64,000 nucleotides of DNA, taken from the NCBI RefSeq assembly GCF_051014685.1, contig NW_027479026.1, positions 211,960 to 275,959 of the forward strand, in the 5' to 3' direction. Source of the DNA: Ptiloglossa arizonensis. Taxonomy: Eukaryota; Arthropoda; Insecta; Hymenoptera; Colletidae. A model generated the notes under the pieces. The model searched no databases. It worked only from the letters and a program-made list of their open reading frames with translations, and was not told the DNA's origin. This document shows positions 13,267 through 25,997 of this stretch, one piece after another. Both the position numbers and the translations under genes were made by a program. Each line of letters opens with the position of its first letter. Within the stretch, counting starts at the first letter, position 1.

Positions 13267-14504
13267 TGCTGCTTCAAACGCTTAACCAGAATGGCCTAGG
13301 GAAAAAATACACATACCGTTGTAATCGGGCGAGTTTCTTCTTTCAGATGCAACAGGAATTTTTGCGTTAGGTCAATCCGTTCGCGAGATATGGGAGTTTG
13401 AAGCTAAGAAATGGTAAAGAAGACAACAAATTGTTCGCACTACTGCTGCTCCAAACGCTTAACTAGAATGGCCTAGGGAAAAAATACACATACCGTTGTA
13501 ATCGGGCGAGTTTCTACTTTCAGACGCAACAGGAACTTTTGGGTTAGGTCAATCCGTTCGCGTGATATGGGAGTTTGAAGCCAAGAAATGGTTGAGAAGG
13601 CAAAAAATTTTTCGCAATTCTGCTGCTCCAAACGCTTAACCAGAATGGCCTAGGGAAAAAATACACATATCGTTGTAATCGGCGAGTTTCTACTTTCAGG
13701 TGCAACAGGAATTTTTGGGTTAGGTCAATCCGTTCGCGATATATGGGAGTTTGAAGCCAAGAAATGGTTGAGAAGGCAAAAAATTTTTCGCAATTCTGCT
13801 GCTCCAAACGCTTAACCAGAATTGCCTAGGGAAAAAATACACATACCCCTGTAATCGGGCGAGTTTCTACTTTCAGATGCAAGAGGAATTTTTGGGTTAG
13901 GTCAATCCGTTCGCGAGATATGGGAGTTTGAAGCCAAGAAATGGTTGAGAAGGTAAAACATTTTTTGCAATTCTGCTGCTCCAAACGCTTAACCAGAATG
14001 CCCTAGGGAAAAAATAAGCATATCGTTGTAATCGGGCGAGTTTCTACTTTCAGATGCAATAGGAATTTTTGGGTTACGTCAATCCGTTCGCGAGATTTGG
14101 GAGTTTGAAGCTAAGAAATGGTTGAGAAGGCAAAAAATTTGTCGCAATTCTGCTGCTCCAAACGCTTAACCAGAATGGCCTAGGGAAAAAATACACATAC
14201 CTTTATAATCGGGCGAGTTTCTACTTTCAGATGCAATAGAAATTTTTGGGTTAGGTCAACCCGTTCGCGAGATTTGGGAGTTTGAGGACAAGAAATGGTT
14301 GAGAAGGCAAAAATTTTTTCGCATTTCTGCTGCTCCAAACGCATAACCAGAATGGCCTAGGGAAAAAATACACATACCGTTGTAATGGGGCGAGTTTCTA
14401 CTTTCAGATGCAATAGGAATTTTTGGGTTAGGTCAATCCGTTCGCGAGATATGGGAGTTTGAAGCGAAGAAATGGTTGAGAAGACAATAAATTTTTCGCA
14501 CTTC

Positions 14505-16979
14505 TGCTGCTCCAATCGATTAACCAGAATGGCATAAGGGAAAAATACACGTACCGTTGTAATCGGGCGAGTTTCTACTTTCAGATGCAATAGGAATTTT
14601 TGGGTTAGGTCTATCCGTTCGCGAGATATGGGACTTTGGAGCCAAGAAATGGTTGAGAAGGCAAAAAATTTTTGCAATTCCGCAGCTCCAAACGCTTAAC
14701 CAGAATGGTCTAGGGAAAAAATACACATGCCGTTGTAATCGGGCGAGTTTCTACTTTCAGACGCAATAGGAATTTTTTGGTTAGGTCAATCCGTCCGCGA
14801 GATATGGGAGTTTGAACACAAGAATGGTTGAGAAGGCAAAAAATTTTTCGCAATTCTGCTGCTCCAAACGCTTAACCACAATGGCCTAGGGAAAAAATGC
14901 GCATATCGTTATAATCGGGCGAGTTTCTACTTTCAGACGCAGCAGGAATTTTTGGGTTTGGTCAATCCGTTCGCGAGATATGGGACTTTGAAGCTAAGAA
15001 ATGGTTGAGAAGGCAAAAAATTTTTCGCAATTCTGCTGCTCCAAACGCTTAACCAGAATTGCCTAGGGAAAAAATACACATACCCCTGTAATCGGGCGAG
15101 TTTCTACTTTCACACGCAACAGGAATTTTTGGGTTAGGTCAATCCGTCCGCGTGATATGGGAGTTTGAAGCCAAGAAATGGTTGAGAAGACAAAAAATTT
15201 TTCGCAATTCTGCTGCTCCAAACGCTTAACCAGAATGGCCTATGGAAAAAATACACATACCGCTGTAATCGGGCGAGTTTGTACTTTCAGATGCAACAGG
15301 AATTTTTGGGTTAAGTCAATCCGTTCGCGAGATATGGGAGTTTGAAGCCAAGAAATGGTTGAGAAGGCAAAAAATTTTTCGCAATTCTGCTGCTCCAAAC
15401 GCTTAACCAGAATGGCCTAGGGAAAAAATACACATACCGTTGTAATCGGGCGAGTTTCTACTTTCAGATGCAATAGGAATTTTTGGGTTAGGTCAATCCG
15501 TTCGCGAGATATGGGAGTTTGAAGCCAAGAAATTGTTGAGAAGGCAAAACATTTTTCGCAATTCTGCTGCTCCAAACGCTTAACCAGAATGGCCTAGGGA
15601 AAAAATACGCATACCGCTGTAATCGGGCGAGTTTGTACTTTCAGATGCAACAGGAATTTTTGGGTTAAGTCAATCCGTTCGCGAGATATGGGAGTTTGAA
15701 GCCAAGAAATGGTTGAGAAGGCAAAAAATTTTTGCAATTCTGTTGCTCCAAACGCTTAACCAGAATGGCCTAGGGAAATAATACACATACCGTTGTAATC
15801 GGGCGAGTTTCTACTTTCAGATGCAATAGGAATTTTTGGGTTAGGTCAATCCGTTCGCGAGATATGGGAGTTTGAAGCCAAGAAATGGTTGAGAAGGCAA
15901 AACATTTTTCGCAATTCTGCTGCTCCAAACGCTTAACCAGAATGGCCTAGGGAAAAAATAAACATACCGCTGTAATCGGGCGAGTTTCTACTTTCAGATG
16001 CAATAGGAATTTTTGGGTTTGGTCAATCCGTTCGCGAGATATGGGACTTTGAAGCTAAGAAATGGTTGAGAAGACAACAAATTTTTCGCAATTCTGCTGC
16101 TCCAAACGCTTAACCAGAATGGGCTAGGGAAAAAATACACGTACCGTTGTAATCGGGCGAGTTTCTACTTTCACACGCAACAGGAATTTTTGGGTTAGGT
16201 CAATCCGTCCGCGAGATATGGGAGTTTGACGCCAAGAAATGGTTGAGAAGACAAAAGATTTTTCGCAATTCTGCTGCTCCAAACGCTTAACCAGAATGGC
16301 CTATGGAAAAAATACACATACCGTTGTAATCGGGCGAGTTTCTACTTTCAGATGCGACAGGAATATTTGGGTTAGGTCAATCCGTTCGCGAGATATGGGA
16401 GTTTGAAGCCAAGAAATGGTTGAGAAGCCAAAAAATTTTTCGCAATTCTGCTGCTCCAAACGCTTAACCAGAATGGCCTAGGGAAAAAATACACATACCG
16501 CTGTAATCGGGCGAGTTTCTACTTTCAGATGCAATAGGAATTTTTGGGTTAGGTCAATCCGTTCGCGTGATATGGGAGTTTGAAGCCAAGAAATGGTTGA
16601 GAAGGCAACAAATTTTTCGCACTTCTGCTGCTCCAAACGCTTAACCAGAATGGCATAGGGAAAAAATACACATACCGCTGTAATCGGGCGAGTTTCTACT
16701 TTCAGATGCAATAGGAATTTTTGGGTTAGGTCAATTCGTTCGCGAGATATGGGACTTTGGAGCCAAGAAATGGTTGAGAAGGCAAAAAATTTTTCGCAAT
16801 TCTGCTGCTCCAAACGCTTAACCAGAATGGCCTAGGGAAAAAATACACATAGCGTTGTAATCGGGCGAGTTTCTACTTTCAGACGCAACAGGAATTTTTG
16901 GGTTAGGTCAATCCGTTCGCGAGATATGGGAGTTTGAAGCCAAGAAATGGTTGAGAAGGCAAAAAATTGTTCGCTATTC
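14505..16979 (+). repeat. Satellite block C: second monomer class
   Basis: The block opens with the most divergent monomer I noticed (14505: CTCCAATCGATTAACC and GGCATAAGGG). It then carries subtypes rare or absent in block B: TTTTTGCAATTCCGCAG near 14680, GAACACAAGAATGG (1 bp short), GACGCAGCAGG near 14938, and a 354-bp dimer repeated in tandem (TTTGTACTTTCAG near 15281 and 15635). From 15918 it matches the first monomers of the window. No gene is seen. Confidence 0.85.
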
Positions 16980-19900
16980 TGCTGCTTCAAACGCTTGACC
17001 AGAATGGCCTAGGGAAAAAATACACATACCGTTGTAATCGGGCGAGTTTCTTCTTTCAGATGCAACAGGAATTTTTGGGTTAGGTCAATCCGTTCGCGAG
17101 ATATGGGAGTTTGAAGCCAAGAAATGGTTGAGAAGGCAAAAAATTATTCGCTATTCTGCTGCTTCAAACGCTTAACCAGAATGGCCTAGGGAAAAAATAC
17201 ACATACCGTTGTAATCGGGCGAGATTCTTCTTTCAGATGCAACAGGAATTTTTGGGTTAGGTCAATCCGTTCGCGAGATATGGGAGTTTGAAGCTAAGAA
17301 ATGGTAAAGAAGACAACAAATTGTTCGCACTACTGCTGCTCCAAACGCTTAACTAGAATGGCCTAGGGAAAAAATACACATACCGTTGTAATCGGGCGAG
17401 TTTCTACTTTCAGACGCAACAGGAACTTTTGGGTTAGGTCAATCCGTTCGCGTGATATGGGAGTTTGAAGCCAAGAAATGGTTGAGAAGGCAAAAAATTT
17501 TTCGCAATTCTGCTGCTCCAAACGCTTAACCAGAATGGCCTAGGGAAAAAATACACATACCGTTGTAATCGGCGAGTTTCTACTTTCAGGTGCAACAGGA
17601 ATTTTTGGGTTAGGTCAATCCGTTCGCGATATATGGGAGTTTGAAGCCAAGAAATGGTTGAGAAGGCAAAAAATTTTTCGCAATTCTGCTGCTCCAAACG
17701 CTTAACCAGAATTGCCTAGGGAAAAAATACACATACCCCTGTAATCGGGCGAGTTTCTACTTTCAGATGCAATAGGAATTTTTGGGTTAGGTCAATCCGT
17801 TCCCGAGATATGGGAGTTTGAAGCCAAGAAATGGTTGAGAAGGTAAAACATTTTTTGCAATTCTGCTGCTCCAAACGCTTAACCAGAATGCCCTAGGGAA
17901 AAAATACGCATATCGTTGTAATCGGGCGAGTTTCTACTTTCAGATGCAATAGAAATTTTTGGGTTAGGTCAACCCGTTCGCGAGATTTGGCAGTTTGAGG
18001 ACAAGAAATGGTTGAGAAGGCAAAAATTTGTTCGCATTTCTGCTGCTCCAAACGCATAACCAGAATGGCCTAGGGAAAAAATACACATACCGTTGTAATC
18101 GGGCGAGTTTCTTCTTTCAGATGCAACAGGAATTTTTGGGTTAGGTCAATCCGTTCGCGAGATATGGGAGTTTGAAGCCAAGAAATGGTTGAGAAGGCAA
18201 AAAATTATTCGCTATTCTGCTGCTTCAAACGCTTAACCAGAATGGCCTAGGGAAAAAATACACATACCGTTGTAATGGGGCGAGTTTCTTCTTTCAGATG
18301 CAACAGGAATTTTTGGGTTAGGTCAATCCGTTCGCGAGATATGGGAGTTTGAAGCTAAGAAATGGTAAAGAAGACAACAAATTGTTCGCACTACTGCTGC
18401 TCCAAACGCTTAACTAGAATGGCCTAGGGAAAAAATACACATACCGTTGTAATCGGGCGAGTTTCTACTTTCAGACGCAACAGGAACTTTTGGGTTAGGT
18501 CAATCCGTTCGCGTGATATGGGAGTTTGAAGCCAAGAAATGGTTGAGAAGGCAAAAAATTTTTCGCAATTCTGCTGCTCCAAACGCTTAACCAGAATGGC
18601 CTAGGGAAAAAATACACATACCGTTGTAATCGGCGAGTTTCTACTTTCAGGTGCAACAGGAATTTTTGGGTTAGGTCAATCCGTTCGCGATATATGGGAG
18701 TTTGAAGCCAAGAAATGGTTGAGAAGGCAAAAAATTTTTCGCAATTCTGCTGCTCCAAACGCTTAACCAGAATTGCCTAGGGAAAAAATACACATACCCC
18801 TGTAATCGGGCGAGTTTCTACTTTCAGATGCAATAGGAATTTTTGGGTTAGGTCAATCCGTTCCCGAGATATGGGAGTTTGAAGCCAAGAAATGGTTGAG
18901 AAGGTAAAACATTTTTTGCAATTCTGCTGCTCCAAACGCTTAACCAGAATGCCCTAGGGAAAAAATACGCATATCGTTGTAATCGGGCGAGTTTCTACTT
19001 TCAGATGCAATAGAAATTTTTGGGTTAGGTCAACCCGTTCGCGAGATTTGGCAGTTTGAGGACAAGAAATGGTTGAGAAGGCAAAAATTTGTTCGCATTT
19101 CTGCTGCTCCAAACGCATAACCAGAATGGCCTAGGGAAAAAATACACATACCGTTGTAATCGGGCGAGTTTCTTCTTTCAGATGCAACAGGAATTTTTGG
19201 GTTAGGTCAATCCGTTCGCGAGATATGGGAGTTTGAAGCTAAGAAATGGTAAAGAAGACAACAAATTGTTCGCACTACTGCTGCTCCAAACGCTTAACTA
19301 GAATGGCCTAGGGAAAAAATACACATACCGTTGTAATCGGGCGAGTTTCTACTTTCAGACGCAACAGGAACTTTTGGGTTAGGTCAATCCGTTCGCGTGA
19401 TATGGGAGTTTGAAGCCAAGAAATGGTTGAGAAGGCAAAAAATTTTTCGCAATTCTGCTGCTCCAAACGCTTAACCAGAATGGCTTAGGGAAAAAATACA
19501 CATACCGTTGTAATCGGCGAGTTTCTACTTTCAGACGCAACAGGAATTTTTGGGTTAGGTCAATCCGTTCGCGAGATATGGGAGTTTGAAGCCAAGAAAT
19601 GGTTGAGAAGGCAAAAAATTGTTCGCTATTCTGCTGCTTCAAACGCTTGACCAGAATGGCCTAGGGAAAAAATACACATACCGTTGTAATCGGGCGAGTT
19701 TCTTCTTTCAGATGCAACAGGAATTTTTGGGATAGGTCAATCCGTTCGCGAGATATGGGAGTTTGAAGCCAAGAAATGGTTGAGAAGGCAAAAAATTATT
19801 CGCTATTCTGCTGCTTCAAACGCTTAACCAGAATGGCCTAGGGAAAAAATACACATACCGTTGTAATCGGGCGAGTTTCTTCTTTCAGATGCAACAGGAA

Positions 19901-21399
19901 TTTTTGGGTTAGGTCAATCCGTTCGCGAGATATGGGAGTTTGAAGCTAAGAAATGGTAAAGAAGACAACAAATTGTTCGCACTACTGCTGCTCCAAACGC
20001 TTAACTAGAATGGCCTAGGGAAAAAATACACATACCGTTGTAATCGGGCGAGTTTCTACTTTCAGACGCAACAGGAACTTTTGGGTTAGGTCAATCCGTT
20101 CGCGTGATATGGGAGTTTGAAGCCAAGAAATGGTTGAGAAGGCAAAAAATTTTTCGCAATTCTGCTGCTCCAAACGCTTAACCAGAATGGCCTAGGGAAA
20201 AAATACACATACCGTTGTAATCGGCGAGTTTCTACTTTCAGGTGCAACAGGAATTTTTGGGTTAGGTCAATCCGTTCGCGATATATGGGAGTTTGAAGCC
20301 AAGAAATGGTTGAGAAGGCAAAAAATTTTTCGCAATTCTGCTGCTCCAAACGCTTAACCAGAATTGCCTAGGGAAAAAATACACATACCCCTGTAATCGG
20401 GCGAGTTTCTACTTTCAGATGCAATAGGAATTTTTGGGTTAGGTCAATCCGTTCGCGAGATATGGGAGTTTGAAGCCAAGAAATGGTTGAGAAGGTAAAA
20501 CATTTTTTGCAATTCTGCTGCTCCAAACGCTTAACCAGAATGCCCTAGGGAAAAAATACGCATATCGTTGTAATCGGGCGAGTTTCTACTTTCAGATGCA
20601 ATAGAAATTTTTAGATTAGGTCAACCCGTTCGCGAGATTTGGCAGTTTGAGGACAAGAAATGGTTGAGAAGGCAAAAATTTGTTCGCATTTCTGCTGCTC
20701 CAAACGCATAACCAGAATGGCCTAGGGAAAAAATACACATACCGTTGTAATGGGGCGAGTTTCTACTTTCAGATGCAATAGGAATTTTTAGGTTAGGTCA
20801 ATCCGTTCGCGAGATATGGGAGTTTGAAGCGAAGAAATGGTTGAGAAGGCAAAAAATTATTCGCTATTCTGCTGCTCCAAACGCTTAACCAGAATGGCCT
20901 AGGGAAAAAATACATATACCGTTGTAATCGGGCGAGTTTCTTCTTTCAGATGCAACAGGAATTTTTGGGTTAGGTCAATCCGTTCGCGAGATATGGGAGT
21001 TTGAAGCTAAGAAATGGTAAAGAAGACAACAAATTGTTCGCACTACTGCTGCTCCAAACGCTTAACTAGAAAGGCCTAGGGAAAAAATACACATACCGTT
21101 GTAATCGGGCGAGTTTCTACTTTCAGACGCAACAGGAACTTTTGGGTTAGGTCAATCCGTTCGCGTGATATGGGAGTTTGAAGCCAAGAAATGGTTGAGA
21201 AGGCAAAAAATTTTTCGCAATTCTGCTGCTCCAAACGCTTAACCAGAATGGCCTAGGGAAAAAATACACATACCGTTGTAATCGGCGAGTTTCTACTTTC
21301 AGGTGCAACAGGAATTTTTGGGTTAGGTCAATCCGTTCGCGATATATGGGAGTTTGAAGCCAAGAAATGGTTGAGAAGGCAAAAAATTTTTCGCAATTC
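16980..21399 (+). repeat. Satellite block D: a-g class returns
   Basis: Starting with TGCTGCTTC/CTTGACC monomers at 16980, the block has the same a, b, c, d types as block B (type b/c pairs near 17430, 18490, 19380, 20085 and 21145). Here a shortened f type reads AGATTTGGCAG with AATTTGTTCGC. Spacings of 1061 bp (6 monomers) and 884 bp (5 monomers) alternate. No gene is seen. Confidence 0.85.
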
Positions 21400-23168
21400 T
21401 GCTGCTCCAAACGCTTAACCAGAATAGCCTATGGAAAAAATACACATACCGTTGTAATCGGGCGAGTTTCTACTTTCAGATGCAACAGGAATTTTTGGGT
21501 TAGGTCAATCCGTTCGCGAGATATGGGAGTTTGAAGCCAAGAAATGGTTGAGAAGGCAAAAAATTTTTCGCAATTCTGCTGCTCCAAACGCTTAACCAGA
21601 ATGGCCTAGGGAAAAAATATACATACCGCTGTAATCGGGCGAGTTTCTGCTTTCAGATGCAACAGGAATTTTTGGGTTAGGTCAATCCGTTCGCGAGATA
21701 TGGGAGTTTGAAGCCAAGAAATGGTTGAGAAGGCAAAAAATTTTTCGCAATTTTGCTGCTCGAAACGCTTAACCAGAATGGCCTAGGGAAAAAATACACA
21801 TACCGCTGTAATCGGGCGAGTTTGTACTTTCAGATGCAACAGGAATTTTTGGGTTAAGTCAATCCGTTCGCGAGATATGGGAGTTTGAAGCCAAGAAATG
21901 GTTGAGAAGGCAAAAAATTTTTGCAATTCTGTTGCTCCAAACGCTTAACCAGAATGGCCTAGGGAAATAATACACATACCGTTGTAATCGGGCGAGTTTC
22001 TACTTTCAGATGCAATAGGAATTTTTGGGTTAGGCCAATCCGTTCGCGAGATATGGGAGTTTGAAGCCAAGAAATGGTTGAGAAGGCAAAACATTTTTCG
22101 CAATTCTGCTGCTCCAAACGCTTAACCAGAATGGCCTAGGGAAAAAATAAACATACCGCTGTAATCGGGCGAGTTTCTACTTTCAGATGCAATAGGAATT
22201 TTTGGGTTTGGTCAATCCGTTCGCGAGATATGGGACTTTGAAGCTAAGAAATGGTTGAGAAGACAACAAATTTTTCGCAATTCTGCTGCTCCAAACGCTT
22301 AACCAGAATGGGCTAGGGAAAAAATACACGTACCGTTGTAATCGGGCGAGTTTCTACTTTCACACGCAACAGGAATTTTTGGGTTAGGTCAATCCGTCCG
22401 CGAGATATGGGAGTTTGAAGCCAAGAAATGGTTGAGAAGACAAAAGATTTTTCGCAATTCTGCTGCTCCAAACGCTTAACCAGAATGGCCTATGGAAAAT
22501 ATACACATACCGTTGTAATCGGGCGAGTTTCTACTTTCAGATGCGACAGGAATATTTGGGTTAGGTCAATCCGTTCGCGAGATATGGGAGTTTGAAGCCA
22601 AGAAATGGTTGAGAAGCCAAAAAATTTTTCGCAATTCTGCTGCTCCAAACGCTTAACCAGAATTGCCTAGGGAAAAAATACACATACCCCTGTAATCGGG
22701 CGAGTTTCTACTTTCAGATGCAATAGGAATTTTTGGGTTAGGTCAATCCGTTCGCGAGATATGGGAGTTTGAAGCCAAGAAATGGATGAGAAGGCAACAA
22801 ATTTTTCGCACTTCTGCTGCTCCAAACGCTTAACCAGAATGGCCTAGGGAAAAAATACACATACCGCTGTAATCGGGCGAGTTTCTACTTTCAGATGCAA
22901 TAGGAATTTTTGGGTTAGGTCAATTCGTTCGCGAGATATGGGACTTTGGAGCCAAGAAATGGTTGAGAAGGCTAAAAATTTTTCGCAATTCTGCTGCTCC
23001 AAACGCTTAACCAGAATGGCCTAGGGAAAAAATACACATAGCGTTGTAATCGGGCGAGTTTCTACTTTCAGACGCAACAGGAATTTTTGGGTTAGGTCAA
23101 TCCGTTCGCGAGATTTGGCAGTTTGAGGACAAGAAATGGTTGAGATGGCAAAAATTTGTTCGCATTTC
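21400..23168 (+). repeat. Satellite block E: block C-like class, ending in a chimeric monomer
   Basis: The monomers include ATAGCCTATGG, TATACATACCGCTG, TTTTGCTGCTCG, TTTGTACTTTCAG, AAATAATACAC, AATAAACATACC, GGGCTAGGG and GCGACAGGAATATTTGGG. They run in the same order as 15.7-16.9 kb; the AATAAACAT monomer is at 15918 here and at 22107. The last monomer (22992-23168) begins as the TAGCGTTG type and ends as the f type (AGATTTGGCAG, GAGGACAAG), marking the junction to the next a-g block. Confidence 0.84.
22992..23168 (+). repeat. Chimeric monomer joining two satellite classes
   Basis: The left part has TAGCGTTG and GACGCAACAGG of the E class. The right part has AGATTTGGCAG, GAGGACAAG and AATTTGTTCGC of the f type. 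The switch lies between about 23071 and 23111. Length stays 177 bp, so the exchange was in register. Confidence 0.86.
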
Positions 23169-25997
23169 TGCTGCTCCAAACGCATAACCAGAATGGCCTA
23201 GGGAAAAAATACACATACCGTTGTAATCGGGCGAGTTTCTTCTTTCAGATGCAACAGGAATTTTTGGGTTAGGTCAATCCGTTCGCGAGATATGGGAGTT
23301 TGAAGCTAAGAAATGGTAAAGAAGACAACAAATTGTTCGCACTACTGCTGCTCCAAACGCTTAACTAGAATGGCCTAGGAAAAAAATACACATACCGTTG
23401 TAATCGGGCGAGTTTCTACTTTCAGACGCAACAGGAACTTTTGGGTTAGGTCAATCCGTTCGCGTGATATGGGAGTTTGAAGCCAAGAAATGGTTGAGAA
23501 GGCAAAAAATTTTTCGCAATTCTGCTGCTCCAAACGCTTAACCAGAATGGCCTAGGGAAAAAATACACATACCGTTGTAATCGGCGAGTTTCTACTTTCA
23601 GACGCAACAGGAATTTTTGGGTTAGGTCAATCCGTTCGCGAGATATGGGAGTTTGAAGCCAAGAAATGGTTGAGAAGGCAAAAAATTGTTCGCTATTCTG
23701 CTGCTTCAAACGCTTGACCAGAATGGCCTAGGGAAAAAATACACATACCGTTGTAATCGGGCGAGTTTCTTCTTTCAGATGCAACCGGAATTTTTGGGTT
23801 AGGTCAATCCGTTCGCGAGATATGGGAGTTTGAAGCCAAGAAATGGTTGAGAAGGCAAAAAATTATTCGCTATTCTGCTGCTTCAAACGCTTAACCAGAA
23901 TGGCCTAGGGAAAAAATACACATACCGTTGTAATCGGGCGAGTTTCTTCTTTCAGATGCAACAGGAATTTTTGGGTTAGGTCAATCCGTTCGCGAGATAT
24001 GGGAGTTTGAAGCTAAGAAATGGTAAAGAAGACAACAAATTGTTCGCACTACTGCTGCTCCAAACGCTTAACTAGAATGGCCTAGGGAAAAAATACACAT
24101 ACCCCTGTAATCGGGCGAGTTTCTACTTTCAGATGCAATAGGAATTTTTGGGTTAGGTCAATCCGTTCCCGAGATATGGGAGTTTGAAGCCAAGAAATGG
24201 TTGAGAAGGTAAAACATTTTTCGCAATTCTGCTGCTCCAAACGCTTAACCAGAATGCCCTAGGGAAAAAATACGCATATCGTTGTAATCGGGCGAGTTTC
24301 TACTTTCAGATGCAATAGAAATTTTTGGGTTAGGTCAACCCGTTCCCGAGATTTGGCAGTTTGAGGACAAGAAATGGTTGAGAAGGCAAAAATTTGTTCG
24401 CATTTCTGCTGCTCCAAACGCATAACCAGAATGGCCTAGGGAAAAAATACACATACCGTTGTAATCGGGCGAGTTTCTTCTTTCAGATGCAACAGGAATT
24501 TTTGGGTTAGGTCAATCCGTTCGCGAGATATGGGAGTTTGAAGCTAAGAAATGGTAAAGAAGACAACAAATTGTTCGCACTACTGCTGCTCCAAACGCTT
24601 AACTAGAATGGCCTAGGGAAAAAATACACATACCGTTGTAATCGGGCGAGTTTCTACTTTCAGACGCAACAGGAACTTTTGGGTTAGGTCAATCCGTTCG
24701 CGTGATATGGGAGTTTGAAGCCAAGAAATGGTTGAGAAGGCAAAAAATTTTTCGCAATTCTGCTGCTCCAAACGCTTAACCAGACTGGCCTAGGGAAAAA
24801 ATACACATACCGTTGTAATCGGCGAGTTTCTACTTTCAGGTGCAACAGGAATTTTTGGGTTAGGTCAATCCGTTCGCGATATATGGGAGTTTGAAGCCAA
24901 GAAATGGTTGAGAAGGCAAAAAATTTTTCGCAATTCTGCTGCTCCAAACGCTTAACCAGAATTGCCTAGGGAAAAAATACACATACCCCTGTAATCGGGC
25001 GAGTTTCTACTTTCAGATGCAATAGGAATTTTTGGGTTAGGTCAATCCGTTCGCGAGATATGGGAGTTTGAAGCCAAGAAATGGTTGAGAAGGTAAAACA
25101 TTTTTTGCAATTCTGCTGCTCCAAACGCTTAACCAGAATGCCCTAGGGAAAAAATACGCATATCGTTGTAATCGGGCGAGTTTCTACTTTCAGATGCAAT
25201 AGAAATTTTTGGGTTAGGTCAACCCGTTCGCGAGATTTGGCAGTTTGAGGACAAGAAATGGTTGAGAAGGCAAAAATTTGTTCGCATTTCTGCTGCTCCA
25301 AACGCATAACCAGAATGGCCTAGGGAAAAAATACACATACCGTTGTAATGGGGCGAGTTTCTACTTTCAGATGCAATAGGAACTTTTAGGTTAGGTCAAT
25401 CCGTTCGCGAGATATGGGAGTTTGAAGCGAAGAAATGGTTGAGAAGGCAAAAAATTATTCGCTATTCTGCTGCTCCAAACGCTTAACCAGAATGGCCTAG
25501 GGAAAAAATACATATACCGTTGTAATCGGGCGAGTTTCTTCTTTCAGATGCAACAGGAATTTTTGGGTTAGGTCAATCCGTTCGCGAGATATGGGAGTTT
25601 GAAGCTAAGAAATGGTAAAGAAGACAACAAATTGTTCGCACTACTGCTGCTCCAAACGCTTAACTAGAAAGGCCTAGGGAAAAAATACACATACCGTTGT
25701 AATCGGGCGAGTTTCTACTTTCAGACGCAACAGGAACTTTTGGGTTAGGTCAATCCGTTCGCGTGATATGGGAGTTTGAAGCCAAGAAATGGTTGAGAAG
25801 GCAAAAAATTTTTCGCAATTCTGCTGCTCCAAACGCTTAACCAGAATGGCCTAGGGAAAAAATACACATACCGTTGTAATCGGCGAGTTTCTACTTTCAG
25901 GTGCAACAGGAATTTTTGGGTTAGGTCAATCCGTTCGCGATATATGGGAGTTTGAAGCCAAGAAATGGTTGAGAAGGCAAAAAATTTTTCGCAATTT
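23169..25997 (+). repeat. Satellite block F: a-g class, copy of block D
   Basis: Monomers a, b, c, d and f recur in block D order. Positions from about 20.1 kb to 21.4 kb reappear 4598 bp downstream, from about 24.7 kb to 26.0 kb. The block ends at a sharp junction at 25998, where it joins the TGCTGCTCG monomer that in the earlier copy lies 354 bp further on. Confidence 0.83.

Larger units (their letters stand above)
3541..14504 (+). repeat. Satellite block B: a-g monomer-type HOR family
   Basis: Seven monomer types follow each other in a preferred order. a: CTTCTTTCAG with GGTAAAGAAG. b: GGAACTTTTGGG with CGCGTGATATG. c: 176 bp, ATCGGCGAG with GCGATATATG. d: GAATTGCC with GGTAAAACATTTTTTGC. 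e: ATGCCCTAGG with GCATATCG. f: ACCTTTATAATC with GAGGACAAG. g: CGCATAACC with AATGGGGCG. The first full a-g run starts at 3718. Later units omit or exchange types: abcde', abcfg, abcdefg', bcde'. Isolated 1-bp events occur at about 6964 (+C) and 12715 (-G). The 87-codon frames here arise from the type-c 1-bp deletion and are not genes. Confidence 0.88.
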
